From positions 372,001 through 436,000 of the forward strand of contig DAJPFV010000001.1 in the NCBI GenBank assembly GCA_025993015.1: 64,000 nucleotides of DNA. Direction: 5' to 3'. Positions within the stretch are counted from its first letter, which is position 1. Every line of letters starts with the position of its first letter. This DNA comes from Coriobacteriaceae bacterium. Its GTDB lineage: Bacteria; Actinomycetota; Coriobacteriia; Coriobacteriales; Coriobacteriaceae. The position numbers and the translations under genes were made by a program. Below are positions 1 through 8,962 of this stretch, piece after piece. A model generated the notes under the pieces. It was not told the origin of the DNA. It worked only from the letters and a program-made list of their open reading frames with translations, and searched no databases.

Positions 1-1249
1 TCCCGCCGCTTCGGTGTCCAGCTTAGCCCCGTGTATTGTCGGCGCATGTCCACTCGACCAGTGAGCTGTTACGCACTCTTTGAATGGATGGCTGCTTCTA
101 AGCCAACATCCTGGTTGTCTGGGCGGACGCACATCCTTTGCCACTCGGCTGGAACTTGGGGACCTTAGCGGGCGGTCCGGGCTGTTTCCCTCTCGAGCAC
201 ACAGCTTAGCCCACATGCTCTGACTGCCGCGCTCTGGGCCGCCGGCATTCGGAGTTCGGTTGGATTCGGTAGGCGGCGAAGCCCCCTCGTCCATCCGGTG
301 CTCTACCTCCGGCGGTGAACGCGCGACGCTAGCCCTAAAGCTATTTCGGGGAGAACGAGATATCTCCGGGTTTGATTGGCCTTTCACCCCTATCCGCAGG
401 TCATCGCCGCCGTTTTCAACCGACGTGCGTTCGGCCCTCCACGGGGTCTTACCCCCGCTTCAGCCTGCCCACGGATAGCTCACCCGGCTTCGCGTCCGCG
501 GCGCGGGACTCAAGTCGCCCTGTTAAGGCTCGCTTTCGCTCCGGCTCCCTTTCGGTTAACCTCGCCCCGCGCCAGCGACTCGCTGGCTCATTCTACAAAA
601 GGCACGCCGTCACACCCCGAAGGGTGCTCCGACTGCTCGTGGGCGCACGGTTTCAGGTACTGTTTCACTCCCCTCCCGGGGTGCTTTTCACCTTTCCCTC
701 ACGGTACTGGTGCGCTATCGGTCACAGGGTAGTACTCAGGCTTGGATGGTGGTCCACCCAGGTTCGGACCGGGTTTCACGTGCCCGGCCCTACTCAGGGA
801 CCGCGTCGCGCCGTCCGGTCTGGGTTCGCGTACGGGGCTGTCACCCGCTGCGGCCGGCCCTCCCATGCCGTTCCGCTCCCCAGCCGGACCTGCGCCCGGG
901 GGCGGCAGCCCCCGGATGCGCGGCCCTGCAACCCCGTCGGCGGAACCCCTGCCGGGTATGCCCGCTCGACGGTTTGGCCATCGGTCCCCTTTCGCTCGCC
1001 GCTACTCGGGGAGTCTCGAGATTGATTTCCTCTCCTCCGGGTACTTAGATGTTTCAGTTCCCCGGGTTGTCCTCCCCGGCCCTATGTGTTCGGGCCGGGG
1101 ATATGCACACTGCTGTGCATGGGTTCGCCCATTCGGAGACCCCCGGGTCGAAGGATGTGTGCTCCTCGCCGGGGATTATCGCAGCTTGCCGCGTCCTTCA
1201 TCGGCTCCCTGTGCCAAGGCATCCGCCGTGCGCCCGTGGTATCTTGCGG
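1..1249 (-). rRNA. rrl: 23S ribosomal RNA, 5' part (partial)
   Basis: The minus strand carries the 5' portion of 23S rRNA. The complement of the conserved 5' motif (GGTGGATGCCTTGGCAC-like, here with GCGGATGCCTTGGCAC) lies near 1210-1226, followed by the conserved GATGAAGGACG-type stretch near 1195-1205. Aligning that motif from memory to the E. coli numbering puts the mature 5' end near 1249, uncertain by several bases. About 1.25 kb of the roughly 3 kb gene is present; the rest runs off the left edge. Open reading frames in this interval on either strand are chance. Confidence 0.95.
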
Positions 1250-3151
<1,902 letters not shown>

Positions 3152-3632
3152 AAAATAAATGGGCTTCGAGCCCGTCCGGTCCTCACAACTATTAGCTGAT
3201 CGGTTCCGTTCGATTCATATGGTTCTAGTATAGGAAAAGGAATTTCTCGGGGCCGCCTCTCGGCGGCCTTGCGAAAAACAAATCCAAGTTAGACCATTTC
3301 AAATGGTTCGATGTCTGCCCGGATGCGACACTGAAGTAAGTGTCCATCCTCGCAGTATCCGGTTCTCAAGGTGCACGCCTGGCGGCTGGTCCGGTCCGAC
3401 CGGGCCGCGCGGCAAGGAGATATATTGCCAGACCGCGAAGCGATGTGGGACGTCAATTCCACTCTTCACAAGTCCTACACAACATATCGCTTCCTATATA
3501 AGTAATAGAAAGGCTGGCGCAGAAATACTGCACGTATCAGATGATGACCCTTCGGTTAAGAGATATATAAAGATCGGTCACCTGTAAGTGTTTATCTACC
3601 CGCGCTTTTGCTATATAAACCAGCGCTTTAGA
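3152..3632 (-). promoter_or_regulatory. rRNA operon leader and promoter region (no gene)
   Basis: About 480 bases upstream of 16S with no credible gene. On the minus strand I see: a CCTTGAGAACC element (complement near 3365-3375), which resembles the conserved pre-16S leader element of actinobacterial rrn operons; a hairpin GGATGGACACT/AGTGTCGCATCC near 3323-3349; a second hairpin GGCCGCC/GGCGGCC near 3251-3268; and several AT-rich TATATA-type stretches at 3480-3630 that could hold promoter -10 elements. A TTGACG -35-like hexamer lies near 3451-3456, but no well-spaced -10 goes with it. The exact promoter is therefore not assigned. Confidence 0.5.
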
Positions 3633-3669
3633 TAAAAAGAGGGAGCGCCGCGTACAACGCGACACTCCC
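3633..3669 (-). terminator. Intrinsic terminator of infC-rpmI-rplT
   Basis: Minus-strand stem GGGAGTGTCGCG / CGCGGCGCTCCC (3658-3669 with 3641-3652; two G-T pairs) with a TTGTA loop, followed by a run of T (3633-3637). It lies about 20 bases after the rplT stop codon and ends the operon before the rRNA promoter region. Confidence 0.9.
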
Positions 3670-3690
3670 CTAGCGATTCGAGAGAATCTA

Positions 3691-4050
3691 TTAGGCCTCG
3701 AGAGCCTTCTTGGCGATGGTAGCCAGCTCGTTGAAGGACTCGATGTCCTCGTAAGCCATCTGAGCCAGGACCTTGCGGTCGAGCTCGATGCCGGCAACCT
3801 TCAGGCCGTGCATGAACTGAGAGTAAGAAATATCGTTCAGGCGAGCAGCAGCGTTGATACGAGTGATCCAGAGAGAACGAATCTCGCGCTTCTTGTTGCG
3901 GCGATCACGATACTGATACTGCAGGGAGTGCTGGACCTGCTCTTTAGCATGCTTGTAAGTACGCGAAGCGGCACCGTAGTAACCCTTCGCACGGTGCATA
4001 ACGGTACGGCGCTTCTTCTTGGCGGCAACAGCGCGCTTAATACGTGCCAT
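3691..4050 (-). CDS. rplT: 50S ribosomal protein L20
   Basis: Protein of 119 aa, the normal L20 length. It opens MARIKRAVAAKKKRR and carries the basic L20 core (YRDRRNKKREIRSLWITRIN around 48-67) and the C-terminal segment GIELDRKVLAQMA. L20 binds 23S rRNA and is essential for early 50S assembly. It is the last gene of infC-rpmI-rplT, 45 bases after rpmI, with a GGAG-type SD before the ATG. A strong terminator follows. In many bacteria L20 also represses this operon by binding its leader or an internal site; the structured infC leader here fits such control, but binding is inferred. Confidence 0.98.
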   Translation of the reverse strand: MARIKRAVAAKKKRRTVMHRAKGYYGAASRTYKHAKEQVQHSLQYQYRDRRNKKREIRSLWITRINAAARLNDISYSQFMHGLKVAGIELDRKVLAQMAYEDIESFNELATIAKKALEA

Positions 4051-4095
4051 GTTCTATCAACTCCTAGATGGTAAAACGAAAACGGGAACGCGAAC

Positions 4096-4287
4096 TTAGG
4101 CGAGACGCGACTTGATGACCTTGCGGTCGGCAGCGGCGATCTCGGTCTCCTGACGGAAGCCACGCTTACGCTTGGTGGACTTCTTGCTCAGGATGTGGCT
4201 CTTGAAAGCCTTGGCGCGCATAAGCTTGCCGGTACCAGTCTTGCGGAAACGCTTCTTGGTGCCGCTGTGGGACTTCATCTTAGGCAT
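4096..4287 (-). CDS. rpmI: 50S ribosomal protein L35
   Basis: Small basic protein of 63 aa starting MPKMKSHSGTKKRFR, the hallmark L35 N terminus, with the basic middle KAFKSHILSKKSTKRKR typical of the family. It is a structural component of the large ribosomal subunit. The gene lies 32 bases downstream of infC and 45 bases upstream of rplT, so it is the middle gene of the classic IF3-L35-L20 operon. An AGGAG-type SD sits before the ATG. Length and sequence are ordinary. Confidence 0.98.
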   Translation of the reverse strand: MPKMKSHSGTKKRFRKTGTGKLMRAKAFKSHILSKKSTKRKRGFRQETEIAAADRKVIKSRLA

Positions 4288-4319
4288 GAAATACTCCTTA
4301 ATCGGTTACAGAACACTAG

Positions 4320-4874
4320 TTACTTGGTATCGCTTGCCGCTTTATCTTCATCGAAGGCGCCCTTAATCGGGGCGAGCAGCATAAGCATGTTACGGCCTTC
4401 CATCTTAGGCTTGGACTCGACCGTAGCGTAAGGCTTGAGATCCTCAGCGAGACGCTCGAGAACGTTAAGGCCCTGCTCCGGGTGAGCCATCTCACGGCCG
4501 CGGAACATGATGGTGATCTTAACGCGTGCGCCCTTCTTGAGGAAACGCAGAACGTGGCCCTTCTTGGTCTCGTAGTCGCCAACGTCGATCTTGGGTCGGA
4601 ACTTCATTTCCTTGACCTCGACCTTGGACTGGTTCTTACGAGCAGCCTTGGCCTTCATGGCCTGCTGGTACTTGAACTTACCGTAGTCCATGACCTTGCA
4701 GACCGGCGGCTCCGCGTTGGGAGCGATCTCGACCAGGTCGAGACCCTGATCGTCGGCGACGCGCTGGGCATCGCGGATGGCGAACAGGCCGAGCTGAGAG
4801 CCATCGACGCCAATCAAACGGCACGAAGATGCAGTGATCTCGTCGTTGATGCGGGTGTCATCAGACTTAGCTAT
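4320..4874 (-). CDS. infC: Translation initiation factor IF-3, probable AUA start
   Basis: IF-3, which binds the 30S subunit and checks start-codon/initiator-tRNA pairing. From the preferred start it is 184 aa, with the N-terminal domain (DTRINDEI...LIGVDGSQLG), the linker (DLVEIAPNAEPPVCKVMDYGKFKY) and the C-terminal domain (MKFRPKIDVGDYETK...FRGREMAHPEQG). An in-frame ATG exists at 4889 but has no SD. A strong GGAGGT lies inside those first codons, 7 bases upstream of an ATA codon at 4874, giving the usual-looking N terminus (M)AKSDDTRINDEI. A non-canonical AUU/AUA-type start is known for infC in other bacteria, where IF-3 discriminates against it and so autoregulates. First gene of infC-rpmI-rplT. 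Confidence 0.9.
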   Translation of the reverse strand: MAKSDDTRINDEITASSCRLIGVDGSQLGLFAIRDAQRVADDQGLDLVEIAPNAEPPVCKVMDYGKFKYQQAMKAKAARKNQSKVEVKEMKFRPKIDVGDYETKKGHVLRFLKKGARVKITIMFRGREMAHPEQGLNVLERLAEDLKPYATVESKPKMEGRNMLMLLAPIKGAFDEDKAASDTK

Positions 4875-5010
4875 TTTCCCTACCTCCATTCATAAAAAAA
4901 TAACCCGGCGCTTCTCAGCAACCAGGTCGTACACATAGACTTCCTCGATTTGAGGAAGAGAATCTAAGTTGTATGACCAGTCAGCTGCTCATTGGCGCCA
5001 AAAGGTGGGA
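4875..5010 (-). promoter_or_regulatory. Structured 5' leader of infC operon (candidate attenuator)
   Basis: Upstream of infC on the minus strand are a hairpin GGAACCC-GA-GGGTTCC (about 5008-5023), a perfect 7-bp hairpin CTTCCTC/GAGGAAG near 4942-4960 with outer pairing, and then AAGCGCCGGGTTA followed by a run of T (about 4893-4908), ending right at the gene start. The CGGGTT before the T-run can pair with AACCCG of the upstream hairpin, and GCGCC can pair with the GGCGC near 4994-4998. The pairing options are therefore mutually exclusive with a terminator-like ending. This resembles r-protein autoregulatory leaders such as the L20 leader, but I cannot assign it to a known family. Confidence 0.5.
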
Positions 5011-5094
5011 ACCCTCGGGTTCCTCTTTAGGGCATTGCGGGAACAACGCCTTGCGAATAATAACACGTTCGACGCGTTATCACATTACGTACAC

Positions 5095-5120
5095 GAAAAA
5101 GGGAGCCTAAGCCCCCTTGA
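5095..5120 (-). terminator. Terminator copy after the tRNA-Leu 3'-end duplicate
   Basis: Minus-strand stem of the form GGGGGC-TTAG-GCTCCC followed by TTTTT. It is nearly the same as the terminator at 5278-5301 and sits at the same distance from a copy of the tRNA-Leu 3' end, so it belongs to a duplicated tRNA-tail-plus-terminator unit. Confidence 0.7.
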
Positions 5121-5128
5121 AGCGCAGG

Positions 5129-5159
5129 TGCATGTATGGTGCCCGAGGCGAGACTCGAA
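5129..5159 (-). repeat. Partial duplicate of the tRNA-Leu 3' end
   Basis: These 31 bases match 5313-5343 exactly. They include the CCA, the acceptor 3' strand (CTCGGGC) and the T-arm 3' half of the intact tRNA-Leu gene. Upstream of it the rest of the tRNA is missing and replaced by hairpin-rich sequence. Together with the flanking terminator copy, about 65 bases are duplicated. It could be a scar of element integration at the tRNA or of unequal recombination. Confidence 0.8.
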
Positions 5160-5277
5160 GGGTCTTCGCTTCGCGAAGCCCCGGGCTTCGGGCGCGCAGC
5201 GCCCTCGCCACGCTCCGCTACAAACAGGCCACAGGCCTGTTTGCTTAACGCTCCGCGCGCTCACGCGAGTTCGGCAC
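5160..5277. other. Hairpin-rich spacer between the two tRNA-Leu tails
   Basis: About 120 bases with no gene. It contains GCTTCGC/GCGAAGC-type repeats, GGGCGC/GCGCCC and a perfect AAACAGGCC-ACA-GGCCTGTTT hairpin near 5222-5242. It sits exactly between the tRNA-tail duplicate and the intact tRNA's terminator. Origin and function are unknown. Confidence 0.5.
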
Positions 5278-5301
5278 GAAAAAGGGGGCCTAGACCCCCT
5301 T
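5278..5301 (-). terminator. Terminator of tRNA-Leu
   Basis: Minus-strand GGGGGTCTAGGCCCCC stem followed by TTTTT, about 20 bases past the tRNA 3' end. Confidence 0.85.
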
Positions 5302-5320
5302 GAACGCTCACTTGCATGTA

Positions 5321-5407
5321 TGGTGCCCGAGGCGAGACTCGAACTCGCACGTTGTTGCCAACGGTGGATTTTGAGTCCACTGCGTCTGCCAATTCCGCCA
5401 CTCGGGC
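5321..5407 (-). tRNA. tRNA-Leu (CAA)
   Basis: Minus strand, 87 nt including an encoded CCA. Acceptor stem GCCCGAG pairs with CTCGGGC and is followed by A-CCA. The anticodon stem GTGGA/TCCAC closes the loop CTCAAAA, giving anticodon CAA (reads UUG). A long variable arm (GTTGGCAACAACG) marks it as a class II tRNA, as expected for Leu. The T-arm is GAGTTCGAGTC. A terminator follows, and a 31-base copy of its 3' end lies about 160 bases further downstream. Confidence 0.95.
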
Positions 5408-5446
5408 ACGTAATGCGTGAGTTAGTTTATCACAGCTTGCTATCGA

Positions 5447-6880
5447 TTAGTCCGAAAATGGAACTTCGAGCATTTCGACGAGTTCGACCGAGCGAAGCAT
5501 CTCGCGCTGGCGGCATCCGCGACCGTCGACCGAGGCCTCGCCCATCTGATTGTCGTAGGGGTCCTCGCGCATGCCGGCGAAAGCCGGCTCAAACTCAGCC
5601 TGGAACAGATTGTTTGCCACCATACGCCACGGGTCGAGGTTGCCAAAGTAGTGACGACGGCGCCACTCCTCCCCCATCCTACGCGCCGAGGAGCCAAACG
5701 ATACGTCAGCGTTGAGCCAACCGGTCTGCGGCGTAAAGAACTCTGCCCAATCGTGCGGCCCGACCGAATCGGGCGCAACATACAAGCCGCTCTGCCAACG
5801 GGCGGGCACACCCGCAATGCGGCACATGGTGATAAACGTGAGCGCCATAACACCGCAATCGCCACGAAGCGAATGCGCACAGTCGTCGGCGATAGATCCC
5901 AAAAGCAGATACGGCGGCTGATAGCGGTAGTCGATATGCTGCGTCAGGTAATCATAGATGGCACGGGCGCGATCGAGCGGATCCTCGAGCCCATCAACGA
6001 CACGCTCCGTCAACTGCTGCAGATATGGCGTAAACGCAATATGCGGACGGTCCTCGGAAGTGTCCTCGGGCAGCGGCGTGTCCATGCACGGATGCGACGG
6101 AAGCGCACCCCCATAGATGTCACTGTATGCGGCATCTATGTGATAGCGATAGGTCACCGAGAACAAACGCTCAATCGAAGACGCCCACGAAGCAGTGCGA
6201 GCCGAGACGGTTTCGGGAGCAACGGCACCCTCCGGCGTTATGTCGAGAATCTCGATCCGAGACTGCTGGCGGCAGGCAGCGGCAACGGGAAGCCACGCGC
6301 GGACGGTCTCCCCCTCCAAAGCCCCGGGGACAGACACGGATGCCTTAAGCGTAATGACACGAGTCAGCCCGTTTTGCGACTCCATCTCCTTGAGCATTTG
6401 GTTACGCAGCGCAATTCCGTCCGTAGGATCGGGCCGCAAGCCCGGAACCTCCTTGGGATACACGCGAAGCGAATCGAGGAAGTTGTCGAGAACGAACAGT
6501 TCGCCATCGATAAAGCGCCAGTCAATACGCTTACGATTAATCAGGTCATCAAACTGCTCTTCGGTAAACTCTGGCCACTCCTCGCGAATCATCGCAATAG
6601 CCTGGTCGCGCGACACCGAAAAATGAAGCGGCGTCTCGAGTATGCGATACCGCTCGGCACGAACACAAGCAGCCAGCGAAGGCTCGGGGTTCTGCTCCAA
6701 AAGGCGATCGCAGGCAGCAACAGCCTGCGTCAAATACCCGGCATCCTTAAGACGAAGAATCTCGGGCGGCAGTCCAACATCGAGATGACGAAAGTCATCA
6801 CAGCAAACATCAACAGAGCAACCAACTGGACCCTCGTCAATAACCTTCCCATCCGAAGGCAGTACATTAATAACAGCCAT
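5447..6880 (-). CDS. Transglutaminase-like domain protein
   Basis: Protein of 477 aa with a C-terminal transglutaminase/protease-like core. The catalytic triad is visible: Cys in RGDCGVMAL (about residue 342), His in PHDWAEFF (about 376) and Asp in LNADVSFG (about 392), in the usual order and spacing. The N-terminal 300 residues are a family-specific region with a helical repeat-like start. No signal peptide or membrane segment from the chosen start, so probably cytoplasmic. ATG at 6880 is preferred over upstream in-frame codons because GGAG lies 7 bases before it. Related bacterial proteins act as peptidases or cross-linking enzymes; the substrate cannot be told. Single-gene unit between tRNA-Leu and a long inverted repeat. 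Confidence 0.8.
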   Translation of the reverse strand: MAVINVLPSDGKVIDEGPVGCSVDVCCDDFRHLDVGLPPEILRLKDAGYLTQAVAACDRLLEQNPEPSLAACVRAERYRILETPLHFSVSRDQAIAMIREEWPEFTEEQFDDLINRKRIDWRFIDGELFVLDNFLDSLRVYPKEVPGLRPDPTDGIALRNQMLKEMESQNGLTRVITLKASVSVPGALEGETVRAWLPVAAACRQQSRIEILDITPEGAVAPETVSARTASWASSIERLFSVTYRYHIDAAYSDIYGGALPSHPCMDTPLPEDTSEDRPHIAFTPYLQQLTERVVDGLEDPLDRARAIYDYLTQHIDYRYQPPYLLLGSIADDCAHSLRGDCGVMALTFITMCRIAGVPARWQSGLYVAPDSVGPHDWAEFFTPQTGWLNADVSFGSSARRMGEEWRRRHYFGNLDPWRMVANNLFQAEFEPAFAGMREDPYDNQMGEASVDGRGCRQREMLRSVELVEMLEVPFSD

Positions 6881-7021
6881 ACCAAAACTCCAAGTCACTA
6901 GAACGCTTGAAGCCCATTGTAGCGAGATAAAAAAGAAAGCCCCAGCCAAGGAGCCCTCAACACCGACAAACGGTACCTATAAAAATGAATTCAGCCTCGT
7001 AACCCTGCGGCGTTAAACGAA

Positions 7022-7113
7022 GGAAGCCCCGTCCCCCGGAACTGTTTCCTTGGCGCGACTTCTGGCGAAGCCAGGTGAGCGCAAAGGAAACAGTGTAGGG
7101 GGACGGGGCTTCC
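7022..7113. repeat. 92-bp inverted repeat (long cruciform-type element)
   Basis: Perfect 16-bp outer arms GGAAGCCCCGTCCCCC (7022-7037) and its complement (7098-7113), followed by a second paired block AACTGTTTCCTT / AAGGAAACAGT and a loop with GGCGCGACTTCTGGCGAAGCC. It sits between the aldolase stop codon and the transglutaminase start, so it could end fba transcription, but there is no T-run. It shares GTCCC/GGGAC and GGAAAC cores with palindromes elsewhere in the window. Confidence 0.85.
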
Positions 7114-7133
7114 GGCGGGAAGTTTAGCGACGC

Positions 7134-8000
7134 TTACGCCTTGTTGACGGAGCCAAACTCCTCCATGAGCTCCTTGGTGCGGGCAACGATGGCGTCGCGA
7201 CCAGGCTTGAGGAGCTTGCGGGGGTCAAAGCCCTTGCCCTGCTGATCCTTGCCAGCCTCGATGTACTCGCGGACGCCCTTGGCGAAGACGAGCTGCAGGT
7301 CGGTGTTGACGTTGATCTTGGAGATGCCCAGGGAGATGGCCTTCTTGATCTGATCCTCGGGGATGCCGGTGCCACCGTGCAGGACGAGGGGCAGGTCACC
7401 GGTCTGAGCCTTGATCTCGCCAAGACGCTCGAAGGAAAGGCCAGCCCAGTCGGCGGGGTACACGCCGTGGATGTTGCCGATGCCGCAGGCGAGGAAGTCG
7501 ACGCCCAGGTCAGCGATCTGCTTGCACTCAGCAGGATCAGCGAGCTCGCCGCTGGAGGTCACGCCGTCCTCGGTGCCGCCGATGCCGCCGACCTCGGCCT
7601 CGATGGACATGCCCTTGGAGTGGGCAAGCTCAACGAGCTCCTTGGTGCGGTCGAGGTTAAGCTGGAAGGTCTCCTCGTGAGAGCCGTCATACATGATGGA
7701 CGTGAAGCCGGCCTCGATGCACTTAAAGCAGTCCTCGTAAGAACCGTGATCGAGGTGAAGGGCGACGGGAACGGTAACGCCCGTGGCCTCGACGGCAGCC
7801 TTGACCATGTCGGCGCAGACCTTGAAACCGCCCATCCACTTAGCGGCACCAGCGGTGCACTGAAGGATCAGCGGAGACTTGGCCTCCTCGGCGGCCTGGA
7901 GAATAGCCAGGGTCCACTCGAGGTTGTTGGTGTTGAAGGCACCAAGACCGTACTTGCCGGCCTCGGCCTTCTTGAGCATGTCTGCTGCGTTGACGAGCAT
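7134..8000 (-). CDS. fba: Class II fructose-bisphosphate aldolase
   Basis: Protein of 288 aa, the usual length of the class II Fba/GatY/KbaY group. Zn ligands and active-site segments are visible: LHLDHG (catalytic Asp and His), EAEVGGIGG, and LHGGTGIPEDQI, plus NVNTDLQ, which binds the substrate phosphate. It cleaves fructose-1,6-bisphosphate to dihydroxyacetone phosphate and glyceraldehyde-3-phosphate in glycolysis. ATG at 8000 is chosen because AGGAGG lies 8 bases upstream; codons further upstream add non-conserved residues. A tagatose-bisphosphate aldolase role is possible because the subfamilies overlap, but a lone gene of this kind in such genomes is usually the glycolytic enzyme. Upstream (8001-8194) carries AAACGTTCGTTT, a possible operator. 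Confidence 0.93.
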   Translation of the reverse strand: MLVNAADMLKKAEAGKYGLGAFNTNNLEWTLAILQAAEEAKSPLILQCTAGAAKWMGGFKVCADMVKAAVEATGVTVPVALHLDHGSYEDCFKCIEAGFTSIMYDGSHEETFQLNLDRTKELVELAHSKGMSIEAEVGGIGGTEDGVTSSGELADPAECKQIADLGVDFLACGIGNIHGVYPADWAGLSFERLGEIKAQTGDLPLVLHGGTGIPEDQIKKAISLGISKINVNTDLQLVFAKGVREYIEAGKDQQGKGFDPRKLLKPGRDAIVARTKELMEEFGSVNKA

Positions 8001-8194
8001 AAAAGAAACCTCCTGTAAGGTTGCTCCGATAACGCCTGAGATTTTACCACGGCGCACCCGAGCATAAACGTTCGTTTGTTCACGAATATCGTCCAAACAG
8101 ACTTTTTTGACCGTTTGCCCTACGGAATCGACCCGTTGGGGAAAAATAGCTTGACGTTTGGACGCTTCTCGTGCTTCAAAAGCCGACTATTAAG

Positions 8195-8878
8195 CTAAAT
8201 CTGCATGAAAGGGTTCTGCATGAGCTCGCGTGCCATGGTGGTCGAATCGCCATGGCCGGTTAGGCAAACGGTATCGGGCGGGAGAAGCCGGGCGAGCTTG
8301 GAGAGCGAGCGCAGAATCGCCGCCTCGTCTCCTCCAGAAAGATCGGTGCGGCCGTGCCCACCCGGAAACAGGGTGTCGCCCACAAAGGCAATGTTCCCCT
8401 GCTCGGTGGCAGCAAACAAGACGATCCCGCCCGGCGTATGCCCTGGCGTCTCGATCACCTGCAGGTAGATATCGCCCACCTCGATAGCATCGCCCTCGGC
8501 GAGCAGGCGTGTCGGCTCCCCGGGATCAGGCGCTTCAATGCCCCACATAGCTCGCTGTTCCTCGATGTTCGCATGCGGCACCGCCACATCCTTAGCACAC
8601 AGCTCATACTGGCAGCCCTCGCCAACGGTGGTTCGCATGCCTGCAACACCACCAACATGATCGGCATGGCCATGAGTGCATACGGCGCCAAACACGCGTA
8701 CGCCGGGATGCTCGGCTCGAATATGCTCCACCAGGCGTTCGCCTTCCCATGCGGGATCGATAATCACGCACTCATTGTCCGAAATAACAGCATAGCTATT
8801 GGTCTGAATGGGACCGTTTACGAGCATCTCGATCTCGACCGATCCCTTGGGAGTTAAATCCAAGGACACAGCACTCAT
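8195..8878 (-). CDS. Metallo-beta-lactamase-fold hydrolase (glyoxalase II-like)
   Basis: Protein of 227 aa with the full metal-binding set of the MBL fold: THGHADHVGG (HxHxDH, about 69-78), ETPGHTPGG (third His), FVGDTLFPGGHGRTDL (bridging Asp) and a final TGHGDST (His). Single-domain proteins like this are annotated as hydroxyacylglutathione hydrolase-like thioesterases. Organisms of this group often lack glutathione, so the thiol ester substrate is unknown. ATG at 8878 has a GAGGAGAGGG SD. It is co-directional with and 84 bases downstream of the RSH gene, with a small hairpin between, so it may be partly in the same transcript (recJ-rsh-MBL). Confidence 0.85.
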   Translation of the reverse strand: MSAVSLDLTPKGSVEIEMLVNGPIQTNSYAVISDNECVIIDPAWEGERLVEHIRAEHPGVRVFGAVCTHGHADHVGGVAGMRTTVGEGCQYELCAKDVAVPHANIEEQRAMWGIEAPDPGEPTRLLAEGDAIEVGDIYLQVIETPGHTPGGIVLFAATEQGNIAFVGDTLFPGGHGRTDLSGGDEAAILRSLSKLARLLPPDTVCLTGHGDSTTMARELMQNPFMQI

Positions 8879-8899
8879 GTCCCTCTCCTCTCTATAGAA

Positions 8900-8925
8900 C
8901 TCGAGGCATCAAACGATGCCTCGAG
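8900..8925. other. Perfect 11-bp hairpin between rsh and MBL gene
   Basis: CTCGAGGCATC / GATGCCTCGAG with a 4-base loop, followed on the minus strand by no T-run. It could be a weak terminator or an mRNA processing or stability element within the recJ-rsh-MBL transcript. Confidence 0.6.
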
Positions 8926-8962
8926 TGTAGCGAATATCGATAATGTGACACGTTCGTCGCGA

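Noticed and set aside
8001..8194. Defined promoter and operator for fba
   Set aside because: AAACGTTCGTTT and a TAAAAT element are visible, but spacing to a -35 is not convincing, so no promoter was listed.
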